Below are positions 17,216 through 25,801 of a stretch of DNA of 64,000 nucleotides, one piece after another. Location of the stretch: assembly GCA_041946685.1 (NCBI GenBank), contig JBHGAV010000010.1:23630-87629 (forward strand), read 5' to 3'. Origin of the DNA: JBHGAV01 sp041946685 (lineage in GTDB: Bacteria; Acidobacteriota; Terriglobia; Bryobacterales; Bryobacteraceae). The position numbers were made by a program, and so were the translations under genes. The notes below the pieces were generated by a model. The model did not search any database and had not been told where the DNA came from. It saw only the letters and a list, made by a program, of their open reading frames with translations. Position 1 is the stretch's first letter; each line of letters opens with the position of its first letter.

Positions 17216-18073
17216 ATGTCGCTGCTGTTGCAGACAGGATCGATATTCCCGCCATTCGGGCCGGCCGCCGTGCTGGACATCTTACTGGTGGCTTTTCTGG
17301 TCTACCAGTTCCTCATGATGGTGAGAGGCCGGCGGGCCGCTCAGGTGCTGGTAGGAGTTCTGGTGTTGTTCGCCTTGTATGGGTTCGCCCGGCTTCTCCA
17401 CCTGCTGCTGCTCGAGTCCATGCTGAAGTTGATCCTGCCTTACACTCCCCTGGCTCTGATCGTCATTTTCCAGTCGGAGATACGCCGGGCTCTCATCCGG
17501 ATCGGGAGGCGGCGCTGGCTCGGTTTCGGAGGGCGATTGGAACGGTTGGAATCAGCCGATGAGATCCTGCTTGCGATCCGGACGTTGCGGCAGAACAAAA
17601 CAGGCGCGCTTATCGTCCTGGAAAGGGACACCGGGCTCAGAACCTTCATTGAGAGCGGTGTGAAACTGGACGCCCGCCTGTCGCGGGACCTGCTCCTTTC
17701 GATCTTCAACCCGGGTGCGGCGCTGCACGACGGAGCCGTCATCGTGCAAAAGGACCAGGTGGCCGCCGCAGCCTGCTTTCTCCCTCTGAGCATGAATCCA
17801 GCCCTGACTCGCACCCTCGGAACGCGTCACCGGGCGGCGATCGGCATCACGGAGGAAACCGACTGTCTGGCGATCGTGGTGTCCGAGCAGACCGGAGGCG
17901 TCTCCGTGGCAGCGCACGGCGAGATCGAACTGAACGTGACCCTGAAGCGCGTGGATGAGGTCATGGCGAAGCACTTCGGACGGCGGGGCTCGAGCACGCT
18001 CCTTCTCGAGGAAGCCGAAGAGGGCGCGCCGGCGGAGGCGGATGTCAGAAGAGGGAAGGCGGCCCGGCCATGA
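17216..18073 (+). CDS. cdaA: Diadenylate cyclase (c-di-AMP synthase), membrane-bound
   Basis: 285 aa. Three N-terminal membrane helices precede a DAC domain with both signature motifs: ALHDGAVIV and GTRHRAAIGITEE. It condenses two ATP into c-di-AMP, a signal for potassium and turgor control. A CdaR stub overlaps its stop (ATGA) and glmM follows, the cdaA-cdaR-glmM order known from Firmicutes. The C-terminal tail (residues 260-285) is charged and probably flexible. Confidence 0.94.
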   Translation: MSLLLQTGSIFPPFGPAAVLDILLVAFLVYQFLMMVRGRRAAQVLVGVLVLFALYGFARLLHLLLLESMLKLILPYTPLALIVIFQSEIRRALIRIGRRRWLGFGGRLERLESADEILLAIRTLRQNKTGALIVLERDTGLRTFIESGVKLDARLSRDLLLSIFNPGAALHDGAVIVQKDQVAAAACFLPLSMNPALTRTLGTRHRAAIGITEETDCLAIVVSEQTGGVSVAAHGEIELNVTLKRVDEVMAKHFGRRGSSTLLLEEAEEGAPAEADVRRGKAARP

Positions 18074-18258
18074 GACGCCGTCTGCTGGAGAATCTAGGCT
18101 GGAAGCTGCTGTCGCTGGCCATCGCCGTGCTCCTGTGGATCGTGGTGGTGGGCGAGCCGCGCGAACTGCTCAAAGCCGTGCCGGCGCCGGTGCGCGAATT
18201 GTTCGGCTCCAGCAGCACACTTCTGGAGTCCCCCACGCCGGCGGGAGAAAGGCGCTGA
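18070..18258 (+). CDS. CdaR/YbbR-like N-terminal stub (62 aa membrane peptide)
   Basis: 62 aa. The start (NLGWKLLSLAIAVLLWIVVVG, residues 8-28) matches the N-terminal helix of YbbR-domain proteins such as CdaR, which bind and regulate CdaA. No YbbR repeats follow: the frame ends after another 34 residues and glmM begins with the next base. Normal CdaR proteins have 300-450 residues. I see no open YbbR-coding frame nearby, so this is a true truncation or a minimal form and not a local frameshift. The overlap with cdaA (ATGA) suggests it is still translated. Confidence 0.6.
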   Translation: MRRRLLENLGWKLLSLAIAVLLWIVVVGEPRELLKAVPAPVRELFGSSSTLLESPTPAGERR

Positions 18259-19611
18259 ATGGCCCGGCAACTGTTTGGAACGGACGGGATTCGCGGGGTG
18301 GCGGGCGAGTATCCGCTGGACCCACGCACAACGCATGCGGTCGGCATGGCGCTGGGGCGGCTCGCGGTCCGGTTCGGCTCGAATCCGGAAGTCATCCTGG
18401 GCGTCGACACCCGCGAGTCGGGCCCGTGGCTTGCCTCGCACGTAGCGGGGGGGCTGGCGAGCTCAGGGGCGCGGGCGCGCTTTGCGGGGCTGATCACAAC
18501 ACCCGGCGTCGCCTACCTCACTCGGGCGGACGCATTCGTCGCCGGCGTGATGATCTCCGCGTCGCACAATCCTTACCGGGACAATGGGATCAAGGTCTTC
18601 GGCCATTCCGGCTACAAGCTGGCGGACGAGCAGGAGCACGAGCTCGAGAGTGAGATCTTCGCCTTGCTCGAATCGGGGGTCGAACCGGCGCCGCTGAAAC
18701 TGGAAGAGGACCCGGGCCTGGACCAGCGGTACCTGGACTATCTGGCCGCGACCTTTCCCGCTTCGCTGGAAGGGCTGCGGATCGTCGTCGATTGCGCCAA
18801 CGGAGCGGCGACGAAGCTCGCGCCGGCGCTGCTGGAGAGGCTCGGCGCCCGGGTCGAAGCGATCCACTGCGAGCCCGATGGCCGGAACATCAACTTGAAT
18901 TGCGGCACTCTGCACCTGGAGTCGCTGCGCGAGGCGGTCCTCGGACGGGGCGCCGATGCCGGTGTGGCGCTGGACGGCGACGCCGACCGGGCGATGTTCG
19001 TGTCGCGCAGCGGGAAGATCGTGGACGGCGACGGGATCATGCTGCTCGCCGGCCGCTTCCTTCTAGCGCGCGGAGAGCTGACCGGCCCGGACGGCCAGCC
19101 AACGGTGGTTTCCACAGTCATGTCGAACCTCGGGCTGGAGAAGGCGCTGGCCAGGGAAGGGATCCGGATGCCCAGGTGCGCCGTCGGCGACAGGTACGTG
19201 CTGGAAGAGATGCTCCGGACGGGCGCGGTTTTGGGCGGAGAGCAGTCCGGCCACGTCATCTTTCATAATTACGCCACGACGGGGGACGGTCTGCTGACCA
19301 TGCTGCGGGTGCTGGAGGTGATGCTGGCATCCGGCAAGGACCTGGACGAGCTGACCCGGGGCCTGGAACACTACCCCCAGAGACTGGTCAACATCCGCGT
19401 TCGCGAGAAAGTGCCCTTCGCCCAGTTGCCGGACGTGGACTCGGAGATCGCCGCCGCGGAGGCCGCGGTCGGCGATACGGGCAGGATCCTGGTTCGCTAC
19501 TCAGGCACCGAGCTTCTGGCAAGGGTGATGGTGGAGGCGGCCGACCGGCGGCACGTGGAGGACTACTCCACCCGCATCGCGGCCGCCATCCAGAGAGCGA
19601 TTGGCGCCTAG
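18259..19611 (+). CDS. glmM: Phosphoglucosamine mutase
   Basis: 450 aa. It begins LFGTDGIRGVAGEYPL, carries the phosphoserine loop ISASHNPYRDNGIKVFG (Ser near residue 101), the metal site DGDADRAMFV and the sugar-binding GEQSGHVIF. RYSGTE near the C-terminus binds phosphate. It interconverts glucosamine 6- and 1-phosphate for UDP-GlcNAc and peptidoglycan synthesis. It starts at the base after the stop of the CdaR stub. The last 4 nt overlap the convergent dehydrogenase gene. Confidence 0.97.
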   Translation: MARQLFGTDGIRGVAGEYPLDPRTTHAVGMALGRLAVRFGSNPEVILGVDTRESGPWLASHVAGGLASSGARARFAGLITTPGVAYLTRADAFVAGVMISASHNPYRDNGIKVFGHSGYKLADEQEHELESEIFALLESGVEPAPLKLEEDPGLDQRYLDYLAATFPASLEGLRIVVDCANGAATKLAPALLERLGARVEAIHCEPDGRNINLNCGTLHLESLREAVLGRGADAGVALDGDADRAMFVSRSGKIVDGDGIMLLAGRFLLARGELTGPDGQPTVVSTVMSNLGLEKALAREGIRMPRCAVGDRYVLEEMLRTGAVLGGEQSGHVIFHNYATTGDGLLTMLRVLEVMLASGKDLDELTRGLEHYPQRLVNIRVREKVPFAQLPDVDSEIAAAEAAVGDTGRILVRYSGTELLARVMVEAADRRHVEDYSTRIAAAIQRAIGA

Positions 19612-20762
19612 TATCCGCGCAGCTTGTCGCACACGTTGACCAGCGGTAAGCCGTTGGTGAACCGGTGCACGTTATCGGCGATCAGCCCGATCAGCCGGAT
19701 CTGCCGTTCCGGCGCAAAACCGCCGCTGTGCTGCGTCATGAGCACGTTCGGGCAGTCCCAGAGCGGACCCGTGGCCGGATATGGCTCGGGGCTGACTACG
19801 TCCAATCCCGCGCCGGCGATCCGGCCTTCCTTCAGGGCGGCGACCAGCGCCTTCTCTTCCACCAGCGGGCCGCGCGAGATGTTGATGAAGTACGCCGTCT
19901 TCTTCATCGCCCTGAAGACCCTATCACTGAACAACCCCTCGGTCACATAGCTGGCCGGGCGGCCGGCGTCCGGCATGGGCGGGACCCAGGGAGTGGCGCT
20001 GACCAGCACGTCGCACTGCGGCACCATCTCCATGAGCCAGGTCGGATCGTGGAGCTCGTCCACAAACACCGGTCTGGGCATGGGCTTGGGATCGACTGCC
20101 AGAACCCTCATGTTGAAACCGTACTTTGCGATCTTGGCCGTCGCCTGCCCCAGCCCGCCGCAACCAGAGATGCCGATGGTCTTGGCGGTCCGCAGCGCTT
20201 CACTGCTGTAGGGAGCTCCCTGCAACTCAACCAGACCTTGCGAGACCCTCGCCCACTTCTTCTGGCCGAACTGCGGCCAGTAATACGTCTGGAGACCGCG
20301 CGTAAGCGCCAGCAGCATGGAGAAAGCCGTCTCGCCCAGCGCCGGTCCGAACATCCGCGCCATGTTGGTCACCACCACGTTACTCTTGACCAACTCCGGG
20401 AACAGCGTGGTCTCCAGGCCCGCTTCCGTGGCTTGCAGCCATTTCAGGTTCTTCGCCTTCGACAGCATGTCGGCATTCAGCGAGCCCAGGATCACGTCGG
20501 CAGTGGGCAGCGCCGCGTCCAATTCCTGCTGGTTCTTGGGGTTGATCCACTCCACGTTCCTGCCTGCGGACACGATCTGCTTGACCTCCGCGTCCGTGTA
20601 GCGCGCAGGTCCAACCACGGACCTTGCCGTGGCCACCAGGAGCCGCGTCCGCTCCGGCGGCGGATTGAAGACCGCAATTCTGTCCGAGCTGTCGACCGCC
20701 AGGGCAGGCGCCGCGGCAGCGGCCGACAAAAATGATCGACGAGAAAAGTCAAAATCGCTCAT
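19608..20762 (-). CDS. D-2-hydroxyacid dehydrogenase family protein with TAT signal
   Basis: 384 aa. The N-terminus has a twin-arginine signal (FSRRSFLSAAAAAPALAV). The rest is a D-isomer-specific 2-hydroxyacid dehydrogenase: Rossmann loop GISGCGGLGQATAKIA, catalytic Arg in INISRGPLVEEKALV and the His in MTQHSGGF. These enzymes use NAD(P)H, which is not expected outside the cytoplasm, so export implies a different cofactor source or a repurposed fold. The gene is monocistronic. A GAAGGGAG ribosome binding site lies before the ATG at 20762. Confidence 0.8.
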   Translation of the reverse strand: MSDFDFSRRSFLSAAAAAPALAVDSSDRIAVFNPPPERTRLLVATARSVVGPARYTDAEVKQIVSAGRNVEWINPKNQQELDAALPTADVILGSLNADMLSKAKNLKWLQATEAGLETTLFPELVKSNVVVTNMARMFGPALGETAFSMLLALTRGLQTYYWPQFGQKKWARVSQGLVELQGAPYSSEALRTAKTIGISGCGGLGQATAKIAKYGFNMRVLAVDPKPMPRPVFVDELHDPTWLMEMVPQCDVLVSATPWVPPMPDAGRPASYVTEGLFSDRVFRAMKKTAYFINISRGPLVEEKALVAALKEGRIAGAGLDVVSPEPYPATGPLWDCPNVLMTQHSGGFAPERQIRLIGLIADNVHRFTNGLPLVNVCDKLRGY

Positions 20763-20888
20763 GGGAACTCCCTTCAGTGGGACATACTACCACGGATAGG
20801 CTGCCCGCTGAGGCTGATCTGGAAACCGGCGTTTAACTCTGCGCGTCTCGGATCTCATAGGATGGTAGGTGTGGGAAGGAGGACGGGC

Positions 20889-21671
20889 ATGAGGTATATG
20901 TGCGCTCTCGCGGCGCTTGCTGCCATTCCGCTAATGGCTGCGGACGGGCGCGTGAACAAGGTGGCGACCACCGAATGGGACAACGTGCTGCCTCAGGTGG
21001 TCGACGGCGGCCCGGGCGGGCAGGGCTGGTCCACGCGGATCATGCTCGTCAACATGGGCGGGAAGGCAGGCGAGTTCACACTTTACTTCTACAAGGAAGA
21101 CGGCACGCCCTGGCCGCTCGAATTGAAGAACGAGGGGGTGGTGACCTCCGTTACCAAGGCGATCCCAACCGGCGGCGCGGTCTTCCTCGAAACCACAGGG
21201 AAGGCGGAGACGACCAGCCAGGGGTGGGCCTACATGTCAACGGTCAACTGGATCTCCGGCATGGCGGTGTTCAAGGCAGCCTGGATGCCCACCAACGACG
21301 CCGAGGCGGTGGTGCCTTTCGCCGGTGAAGCGGACTCGACCTTCTACATCCCCTTCGACAACCGAAACGGGTACGTGACCTCGGTGGCTCTGGTGAATCC
21401 CTACCCGAAGACAACCGCCAATGTGGCCGTGCAATTCCGGAACCCCGATGGGACCATCATCAAAGACGACACCATCACGCTGCTTCCCGGACAGCATCTG
21501 GCCTTCGAAACCTCAAACCGTTACCCCGAAACGGCCGGCAAGAACGGTGTCGTCCAGTTCTATGTGGACCCGGCCACGCAGGTGGCGGTCTCAGGCCTGG
21601 GGTTGCTTTTCTCGCCTCGCAACACCTTCACATCGATTCACCCGGTGGCTATCGACCCGTACTTATTCTGA
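20889..21671 (+). CDS. Secreted protein with two similar beta-sandwich-like halves, function unknown
   Basis: 260 aa. A signal peptide (MRYMCALAALAAIPLMAADG) follows a strong ribosome binding site (AAGGAGGA, 20876-20883). The mature protein seems to contain two related halves. Each opens with a hydrophobic ...LVN strand (RIMLVNMGGKAGEFTLYFY and SVALVNPYPKTTANVAVQF) followed by a D/N-G-T turn, then a strand ending in a Gly-rich 'SGMAVF' or 'SGLGLLF' segment. I do not recognise a named domain. An extracellular or periplasmic structural role is the simplest reading. Confidence 0.6.
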   Translation: MRYMCALAALAAIPLMAADGRVNKVATTEWDNVLPQVVDGGPGGQGWSTRIMLVNMGGKAGEFTLYFYKEDGTPWPLELKNEGVVTSVTKAIPTGGAVFLETTGKAETTSQGWAYMSTVNWISGMAVFKAAWMPTNDAEAVVPFAGEADSTFYIPFDNRNGYVTSVALVNPYPKTTANVAVQFRNPDGTIIKDDTITLLPGQHLAFETSNRYPETAGKNGVVQFYVDPATQVAVSGLGLLFSPRNTFTSIHPVAIDPYLF

Positions 21672-21675
21672 TGTG

Positions 21676-23388
21676 TCAGCGGCCGTTGGGCTGGCGGTGG
21701 GTGGATGATCCCTTGCGGAGGCTCGCCCCTTCCTGGGCCGGACCCGAGGGCCGGCGGCGCAATGACAGGGTCTCCCAGTAGTCCGACCAGTTCCTCGCGA
21801 TCACGAAGAATCCGAAGGAGATGGCCCCGAAAGCCACCAGGGCGACGAAGGCCATGGCAAGGTAGTGCAACGGAAGGCTGGCGTGGTCCGGCTCGAAGAA
21901 TAGGCGGGCGAATTCGCGTCCGAAGTTCATGCCGAAGAAGCCCGTCACCACAGCCCCGGCGCCGAGCAGCAGGCTCAGCACGGCCAGGCGGTTGACGGCC
22001 TCCGTGTTCCGGAATTGATAGAAGTTGTGGAGCGAGGCGTTTAGCTTCTCGATCTCTTCCTCGATCTGAACCTTCATCGGTCCGATACGGTACTCCCGGC
22101 ACTGCATGGTGAAGTGCTCGATCTCCTCGTCCTTGTTGGCCAGCTCGTCAAAGTGCCAGTAGTTGGAGAAGTGGAGGAAGTCGGCGCGCAGGTCGCTGGC
22201 CAGGCGGATGTTCTCCGTGGCAAAGCGGCTGTCCTCCTGGTCGAGGTAGAGCTGCTTGGACACGAGCGCCGTCCTTTCGGAAAAATCGAGCAGCGTGGCG
22301 CGGTAGAAGAGGGCCACCAAGGCCATCAGGTAGTAACGCGTGTTGAACATGCGGTGAATCAGGAAGCCCTCGCGGAGCGCATGTTCGTCGCAGTCGAATG
22401 TGCCGAACGCGGCGGTGAGGTTGCTGTAGCTGGTGAAGCCGTAATACGTCCCCAGGTGCGCCCAGCGGCGGTAAAGTTGCGCCTGCATCTGGGCCTGAGT
22501 GAATCCCGGCTCGTAGCGGTAACCCTCACCCATGCGGTCCACGTAAAGAAAGCGGCTGAGTAACACCTGGTACTGCTCGGAGCGGATGTAATCCGCGGGA
22601 AGCCCCGCGGGGTCGAGCGCCACGTACGTGTAGACGATCATGCGCTCGTCGAGCACGGGCTCGTACTCCTCGCGCCGGTAGTCCGCGAAGTAGAGCAGGG
22701 ACGTGATGGTGCAGGACAGAGGCGGAAGAACCCCGGTCATCTCCTCGTGCTCAAACCTCTCCTCCGCCAGCGGCAGTCGCTTTCCGCCGTGGTCGAGCGT
22801 GAGCGCCATGCGGGATGGGAAACGGCCCTCCCGGATTTGCCGGCCGCTGGAAGGATACACCTTCCGCATGGTCTCGTTGATCCACAGCGCATCTACCGTG
22901 CTGATACGGGTCGCTTCCACCCCGATCGAGAGGATGCCGATGCCGTTGGCGAACAGAAACAGGCGCAGGTCCGTCACCTCCACGTTCGCCCGCCTGCCCT
23001 TCAGGTCCTCGGCTTCAAACCAGACCTTGGACCCCTCGGGAATCGGGATCTGGTAGCAGCGCAGCAGCGACTCGTGTTCGCCCGAGGCGCCAGATTCATC
23101 CGCCGTGTCGAAGAACACGCGGCGCACGATGGGGTGAAAGAACACCATGTCCTGGTAGGCGGGGGAATCGGCGTCGAAGCGCGCGTAAGCCGCGCGCCGC
23201 CACGGGCCGAGTGCGCCGGCCACGGACGGCCGCCCCTCCTCCCGGTGCGCCGCGAGCCACTCGTCCAGTCCGTCGATCCAGCGCCGGCCCGTCGCCCAGA
23301 TGTCCCTGTGGTCCTCCAGCACGGTCTGTTTGTCGATGGAGAACGGAAAAAGAAAGTACGTGTGCAGGTGGAGGATGCCCGGCGCCAT
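21676..23388 (-). CDS. CorA-like divalent cation transporter family protein with long N-terminal domain
   Basis: 570 aa. The C-terminal quarter has a long helix (EEEIEKLNASLHNFYQFRN) and two membrane helices with the CorA signature GFFGMNF between TM1 and the loop. CorA/ZntB channels use GMN as selectivity filter. The N-terminal 400 residues are longer than in ordinary CorA (about 320 aa total) and only loosely similar. The start at 23388 is chosen because a TATAAT on the minus strand (23401-23396) ends exactly 7 nt before it, suggesting a leaderless mRNA. A longer in-frame start at 23487 looks non-coding. Substrate uncertain. Confidence 0.65.
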   Translation of the reverse strand: MAPGILHLHTYFLFPFSIDKQTVLEDHRDIWATGRRWIDGLDEWLAAHREEGRPSVAGALGPWRRAAYARFDADSPAYQDMVFFHPIVRRVFFDTADESGASGEHESLLRCYQIPIPEGSKVWFEAEDLKGRRANVEVTDLRLFLFANGIGILSIGVEATRISTVDALWINETMRKVYPSSGRQIREGRFPSRMALTLDHGGKRLPLAEERFEHEEMTGVLPPLSCTITSLLYFADYRREEYEPVLDERMIVYTYVALDPAGLPADYIRSEQYQVLLSRFLYVDRMGEGYRYEPGFTQAQMQAQLYRRWAHLGTYYGFTSYSNLTAAFGTFDCDEHALREGFLIHRMFNTRYYLMALVALFYRATLLDFSERTALVSKQLYLDQEDSRFATENIRLASDLRADFLHFSNYWHFDELANKDEEIEHFTMQCREYRIGPMKVQIEEEIEKLNASLHNFYQFRNTEAVNRLAVLSLLLGAGAVVTGFFGMNFGREFARLFFEPDHASLPLHYLAMAFVALVAFGAISFGFFVIARNWSDYWETLSLRRRPSGPAQEGASLRKGSSTHRQPNGR

Positions 23389-23614
23389 TGCGGTGATTAT
23401 AGCGGATCGCAGCCGTCTCGCAGCAGCAATCGCAGCGCGAGCGAGGAGGTCAGGCGCGCAGGATCGGCGAACGCGAAATGGCTTCAACGCCTCGAAGCGA
23501 CGAGAAGATGGAACGGGCTAATTGTTGCAGGGCAAAACTGGCCCGAAAAGCGTCGAGTTTCCCCACGTCGATTGAGGAAGTTTTCGGCAGCCTCGTTTCG
23601 CGAACAAAATGAGT

Positions 23615-23642
23615 TTTAGACCTGAAAATACTCTGATATACT
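23615..23642 (+). promoter_or_regulatory. Candidate promoter of the hdrA1-mvh-qmo operon
   Basis: TTTAGA (23615-23620) and TATACT (23637-23642) are separated by 16 bp in an AT-rich island within GC-rich DNA. The expected start of transcription is near 23649, about 100 nt upstream of hdrA1. Confidence 0.45.
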
Positions 23643-23687
23643 GTCTTTCCTTTTGTGTTGCGGGGCGACTTGGGGAGGGGAATACGT

Positions 23688-23703
23688 GCGCGCTTGAGCG
23701 CGC
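23688..23703. promoter_or_regulatory. Perfect inverted repeat in the hdrA1 leader (possible operator)
   Basis: GCGCGCTTGAGCGCGC has 7-bp arms and a 2-bp centre, 39-54 bp downstream of the predicted transcription start. It could bind a dimeric regulator or form an mRNA hairpin. The high GC content makes a chance origin possible. Confidence 0.35.
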
Positions 23704-23748
23704 CGAACGCGAGTCAGGGAGCCGAGTCCAGAGGCAGGAGAGCAGCCG

Positions 23749-25791
23749 ATGAACCTTGAGGGGATTTCGGAGAAGGCGGGCAACAAGGAGGGGGGCAGCG
23801 CGCCGCGCGTTGGAGTTTTCGTCTGCCATTGCGGCGGCAACATCTCCGATGTAGTGGATGTGGAGCGCGTGGCGTCGGAAGCGGCCAAGCTGCCCGGCGT
23901 TGTTTGCACGATGACACACATGTTCTGCTGCTCGGATCCGGGTCAGGGCATGATCGAGCAGAAGATCCGTGAACTCGGACTGAACCGCGTCATCGTGGCG
24001 GCGTGCTCACCGAGCCTGCACGAAATGACGTTCCGGCGGACGGTCGCGCGTGCCGGATTGAACCAGTACCTGTTCGAGCATTCCAACATTCGTGAACAGG
24101 TGTCGTGGGTCATCGAGGATCGCGAATTGGCTACGCAGAAGGCCTTCAGGCTTGTCCGGGCGGCGGTGGCAAGGTCGACGCATCTGGTTCCCCTGGACAA
24201 GCGCAGGATCCCGATTCATCCCTCCGCTCTGGTGATCGGAGGAGGCGTCGCGGGACTGACGGCAGCCCGCGACATGGCCGCGCGCGGGATCGAAGTGGTG
24301 TTGATCGAATCCGGACCCTTCCTCGGCGGGCGGATGGCGCAGCTTCACAGGATCTATCCGACGGGCCAGGTGGCGCGCGAGATACTCGACCCTCTGATCC
24401 GCGAGGTCACCTCGCACCCGAACGTTACGGTCCATACGAACGCCCAATTGGAAAGCGCGAGCGGGTTCATCGGCGACTTCAGGACGACGGTGCGGATCAC
24501 TCCGCGCGGCGCGACCAGCGAGTGCACCGACCCGCAGGCCGTGATCGACGCCTGCCCCGAAGAGTCTCTGGACCAGTTCAACCTCGGCCTTTCCAAACGC
24601 AAGGCGATCTACCTTCCCTATGAAGGGTGCTATCCCGCCATTCCGGCGATCGACTGGCGGACCTGCACCAAGTGCGGCGCCTGCGTGGAGGCTGCGGGAG
24701 GCAAGGGGATCGACCTGGACGAGCAGCCGTCCCGGGTCGAGATCCGCTCCGGCGCCATCGTGCTGGCCGTCGGCCTGAACACGTACCCGGTCCGCCACGG
24801 CGAGTACGGATTCGGGGAGTTTCCCGAGGTGATCACTCTCGCGCAGCTCAACCGGCTGCTCGATCCGACCGGTCCGACCAAGGGCAAGGTTGCCGTTAAC
24901 GGCCGGCCGCTGCGGAGCGTGGGGTTCATGCACTGCGTCGGCAGCCTTCAGCGCAAAGGCATCCACAAGCCGATGCGCGACGGCAAGATCAATGAGTACT
25001 GCAGCCGGGTTTGCTGCACCACGACCATGCACACGGCCGCCGAATTGAAGCAGCAGCAGCCCGACCTCCAGGTCTACGACTTCCACGAGGACATTCGGAC
25101 ATACGGGCGGCGGCACGAGGGCTATTACGACAAAGTCTGCCAGCTCGGCGTGTCGTTCATCCGGTTTGACCCGCTGCGGCCGCCGCGCGTGGTGCGGGAT
25201 CCGCAGGGCGAGTCCCCGCTGGTGGTGCGCACTTTTGACCGCCTGACATTCGGTGAGGAGATAGAAGTCCCGCTGGACCTGCTGGTGCTGGCGACGGGGC
25301 TGGTGGCCCGCGACATGAGCACACTCGTGGACCTGTACCGCTGCTCCGTGGGCGCGGACCGGTTTCTGATGGAGGTGCACCCGAAGCTGCGACCGGTGGA
25401 ATTGGCGGCTTCGGGGCTGTTTTTGGCCGGCACGGTCCAGGGGCCGATGGACATTACCGAATCGACCGCTGCCGCCGCGGCGGCGGCGGCGAAGGCTTCG
25501 TCGCTCATCACCACCGGCGAGATCGAGCTGGATCCCTTCGTGGCCTACGTTCAGGAAGATGTCTGCAGCGGCTGCCGCGTCTGCTTGACCGTGTGCCCGT
25601 TTGCGGCCATTTCTCGGGACGAAGCCAAGGGCAAAGCCGTCGTCAACGAGGCTCTGTGCACGGGATGCGGAACGTGCGTGGCAACGTGCCCGTCCAACGC
25701 CCTGCAGCAACTGGGATTCGAGGATGTGCAGGTGAAGTCGGAGCTGCTGGCCCTGCTGGAGCAACCCGGGGAGCCGGTGGCGGTGGGCTGA
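23749..25791 (+). CDS. hdrA1: HdrA/QmoB-like iron-sulfur flavoprotein with degenerate central clusters
   Basis: 680 aa. The N-terminal domain opens with VFVCHCGGNISDVVDV. The FAD site is LVIGGGVAGLTAARDMAARG, near residue 162. The C-terminal double ferredoxin is intact (CSGCRVCLTVCPFAAI and CTGCGTCVATCPSNAL). The HdrA core motif after the FAD domain, DCxxCILTPKM, is replaced by GQVAREILDPLI (near residue 205), and the inserted ferredoxin keeps only scattered Cys (CTDPQAVIDAC, CTKCGACVEAAG). It should still bind FAD and two clusters. With the separate MvhD1 it corresponds to the two parts of QmoB. A QmoA-like protein encoded downstream supplies the lost motifs. Confidence 0.88.
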   Translation: MNLEGISEKAGNKEGGSAPRVGVFVCHCGGNISDVVDVERVASEAAKLPGVVCTMTHMFCCSDPGQGMIEQKIRELGLNRVIVAACSPSLHEMTFRRTVARAGLNQYLFEHSNIREQVSWVIEDRELATQKAFRLVRAAVARSTHLVPLDKRRIPIHPSALVIGGGVAGLTAARDMAARGIEVVLIESGPFLGGRMAQLHRIYPTGQVAREILDPLIREVTSHPNVTVHTNAQLESASGFIGDFRTTVRITPRGATSECTDPQAVIDACPEESLDQFNLGLSKRKAIYLPYEGCYPAIPAIDWRTCTKCGACVEAAGGKGIDLDEQPSRVEIRSGAIVLAVGLNTYPVRHGEYGFGEFPEVITLAQLNRLLDPTGPTKGKVAVNGRPLRSVGFMHCVGSLQRKGIHKPMRDGKINEYCSRVCCTTTMHTAAELKQQQPDLQVYDFHEDIRTYGRRHEGYYDKVCQLGVSFIRFDPLRPPRVVRDPQGESPLVVRTFDRLTFGEEIEVPLDLLVLATGLVARDMSTLVDLYRCSVGADRFLMEVHPKLRPVELAASGLFLAGTVQGPMDITESTAAAAAAAAKASSLITTGEIELDPFVAYVQEDVCSGCRVCLTVCPFAAISRDEAKGKAVVNEALCTGCGTCVATCPSNALQQLGFEDVQVKSELLALLEQPGEPVAVG

Positions 25792-25801
25792 GAGGAGAAC
25801 C

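Larger units (their letters stand above)
23389..23748. other. 360-bp divergent intergenic region with control signals for hydrogenase operon 1
   Basis: There is no convincing gene. It holds a TATAAT for the CorA-like gene at its left end, a sigma-70-like promoter for hdrA1 at 23615-23642, a perfect 16-bp inverted repeat at 23688-23703 and a ribosome binding site (AGGAG) shortly before the ATG at 23749. The predicted leader of hdrA1 is about 100 nt. Confidence 0.6.
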
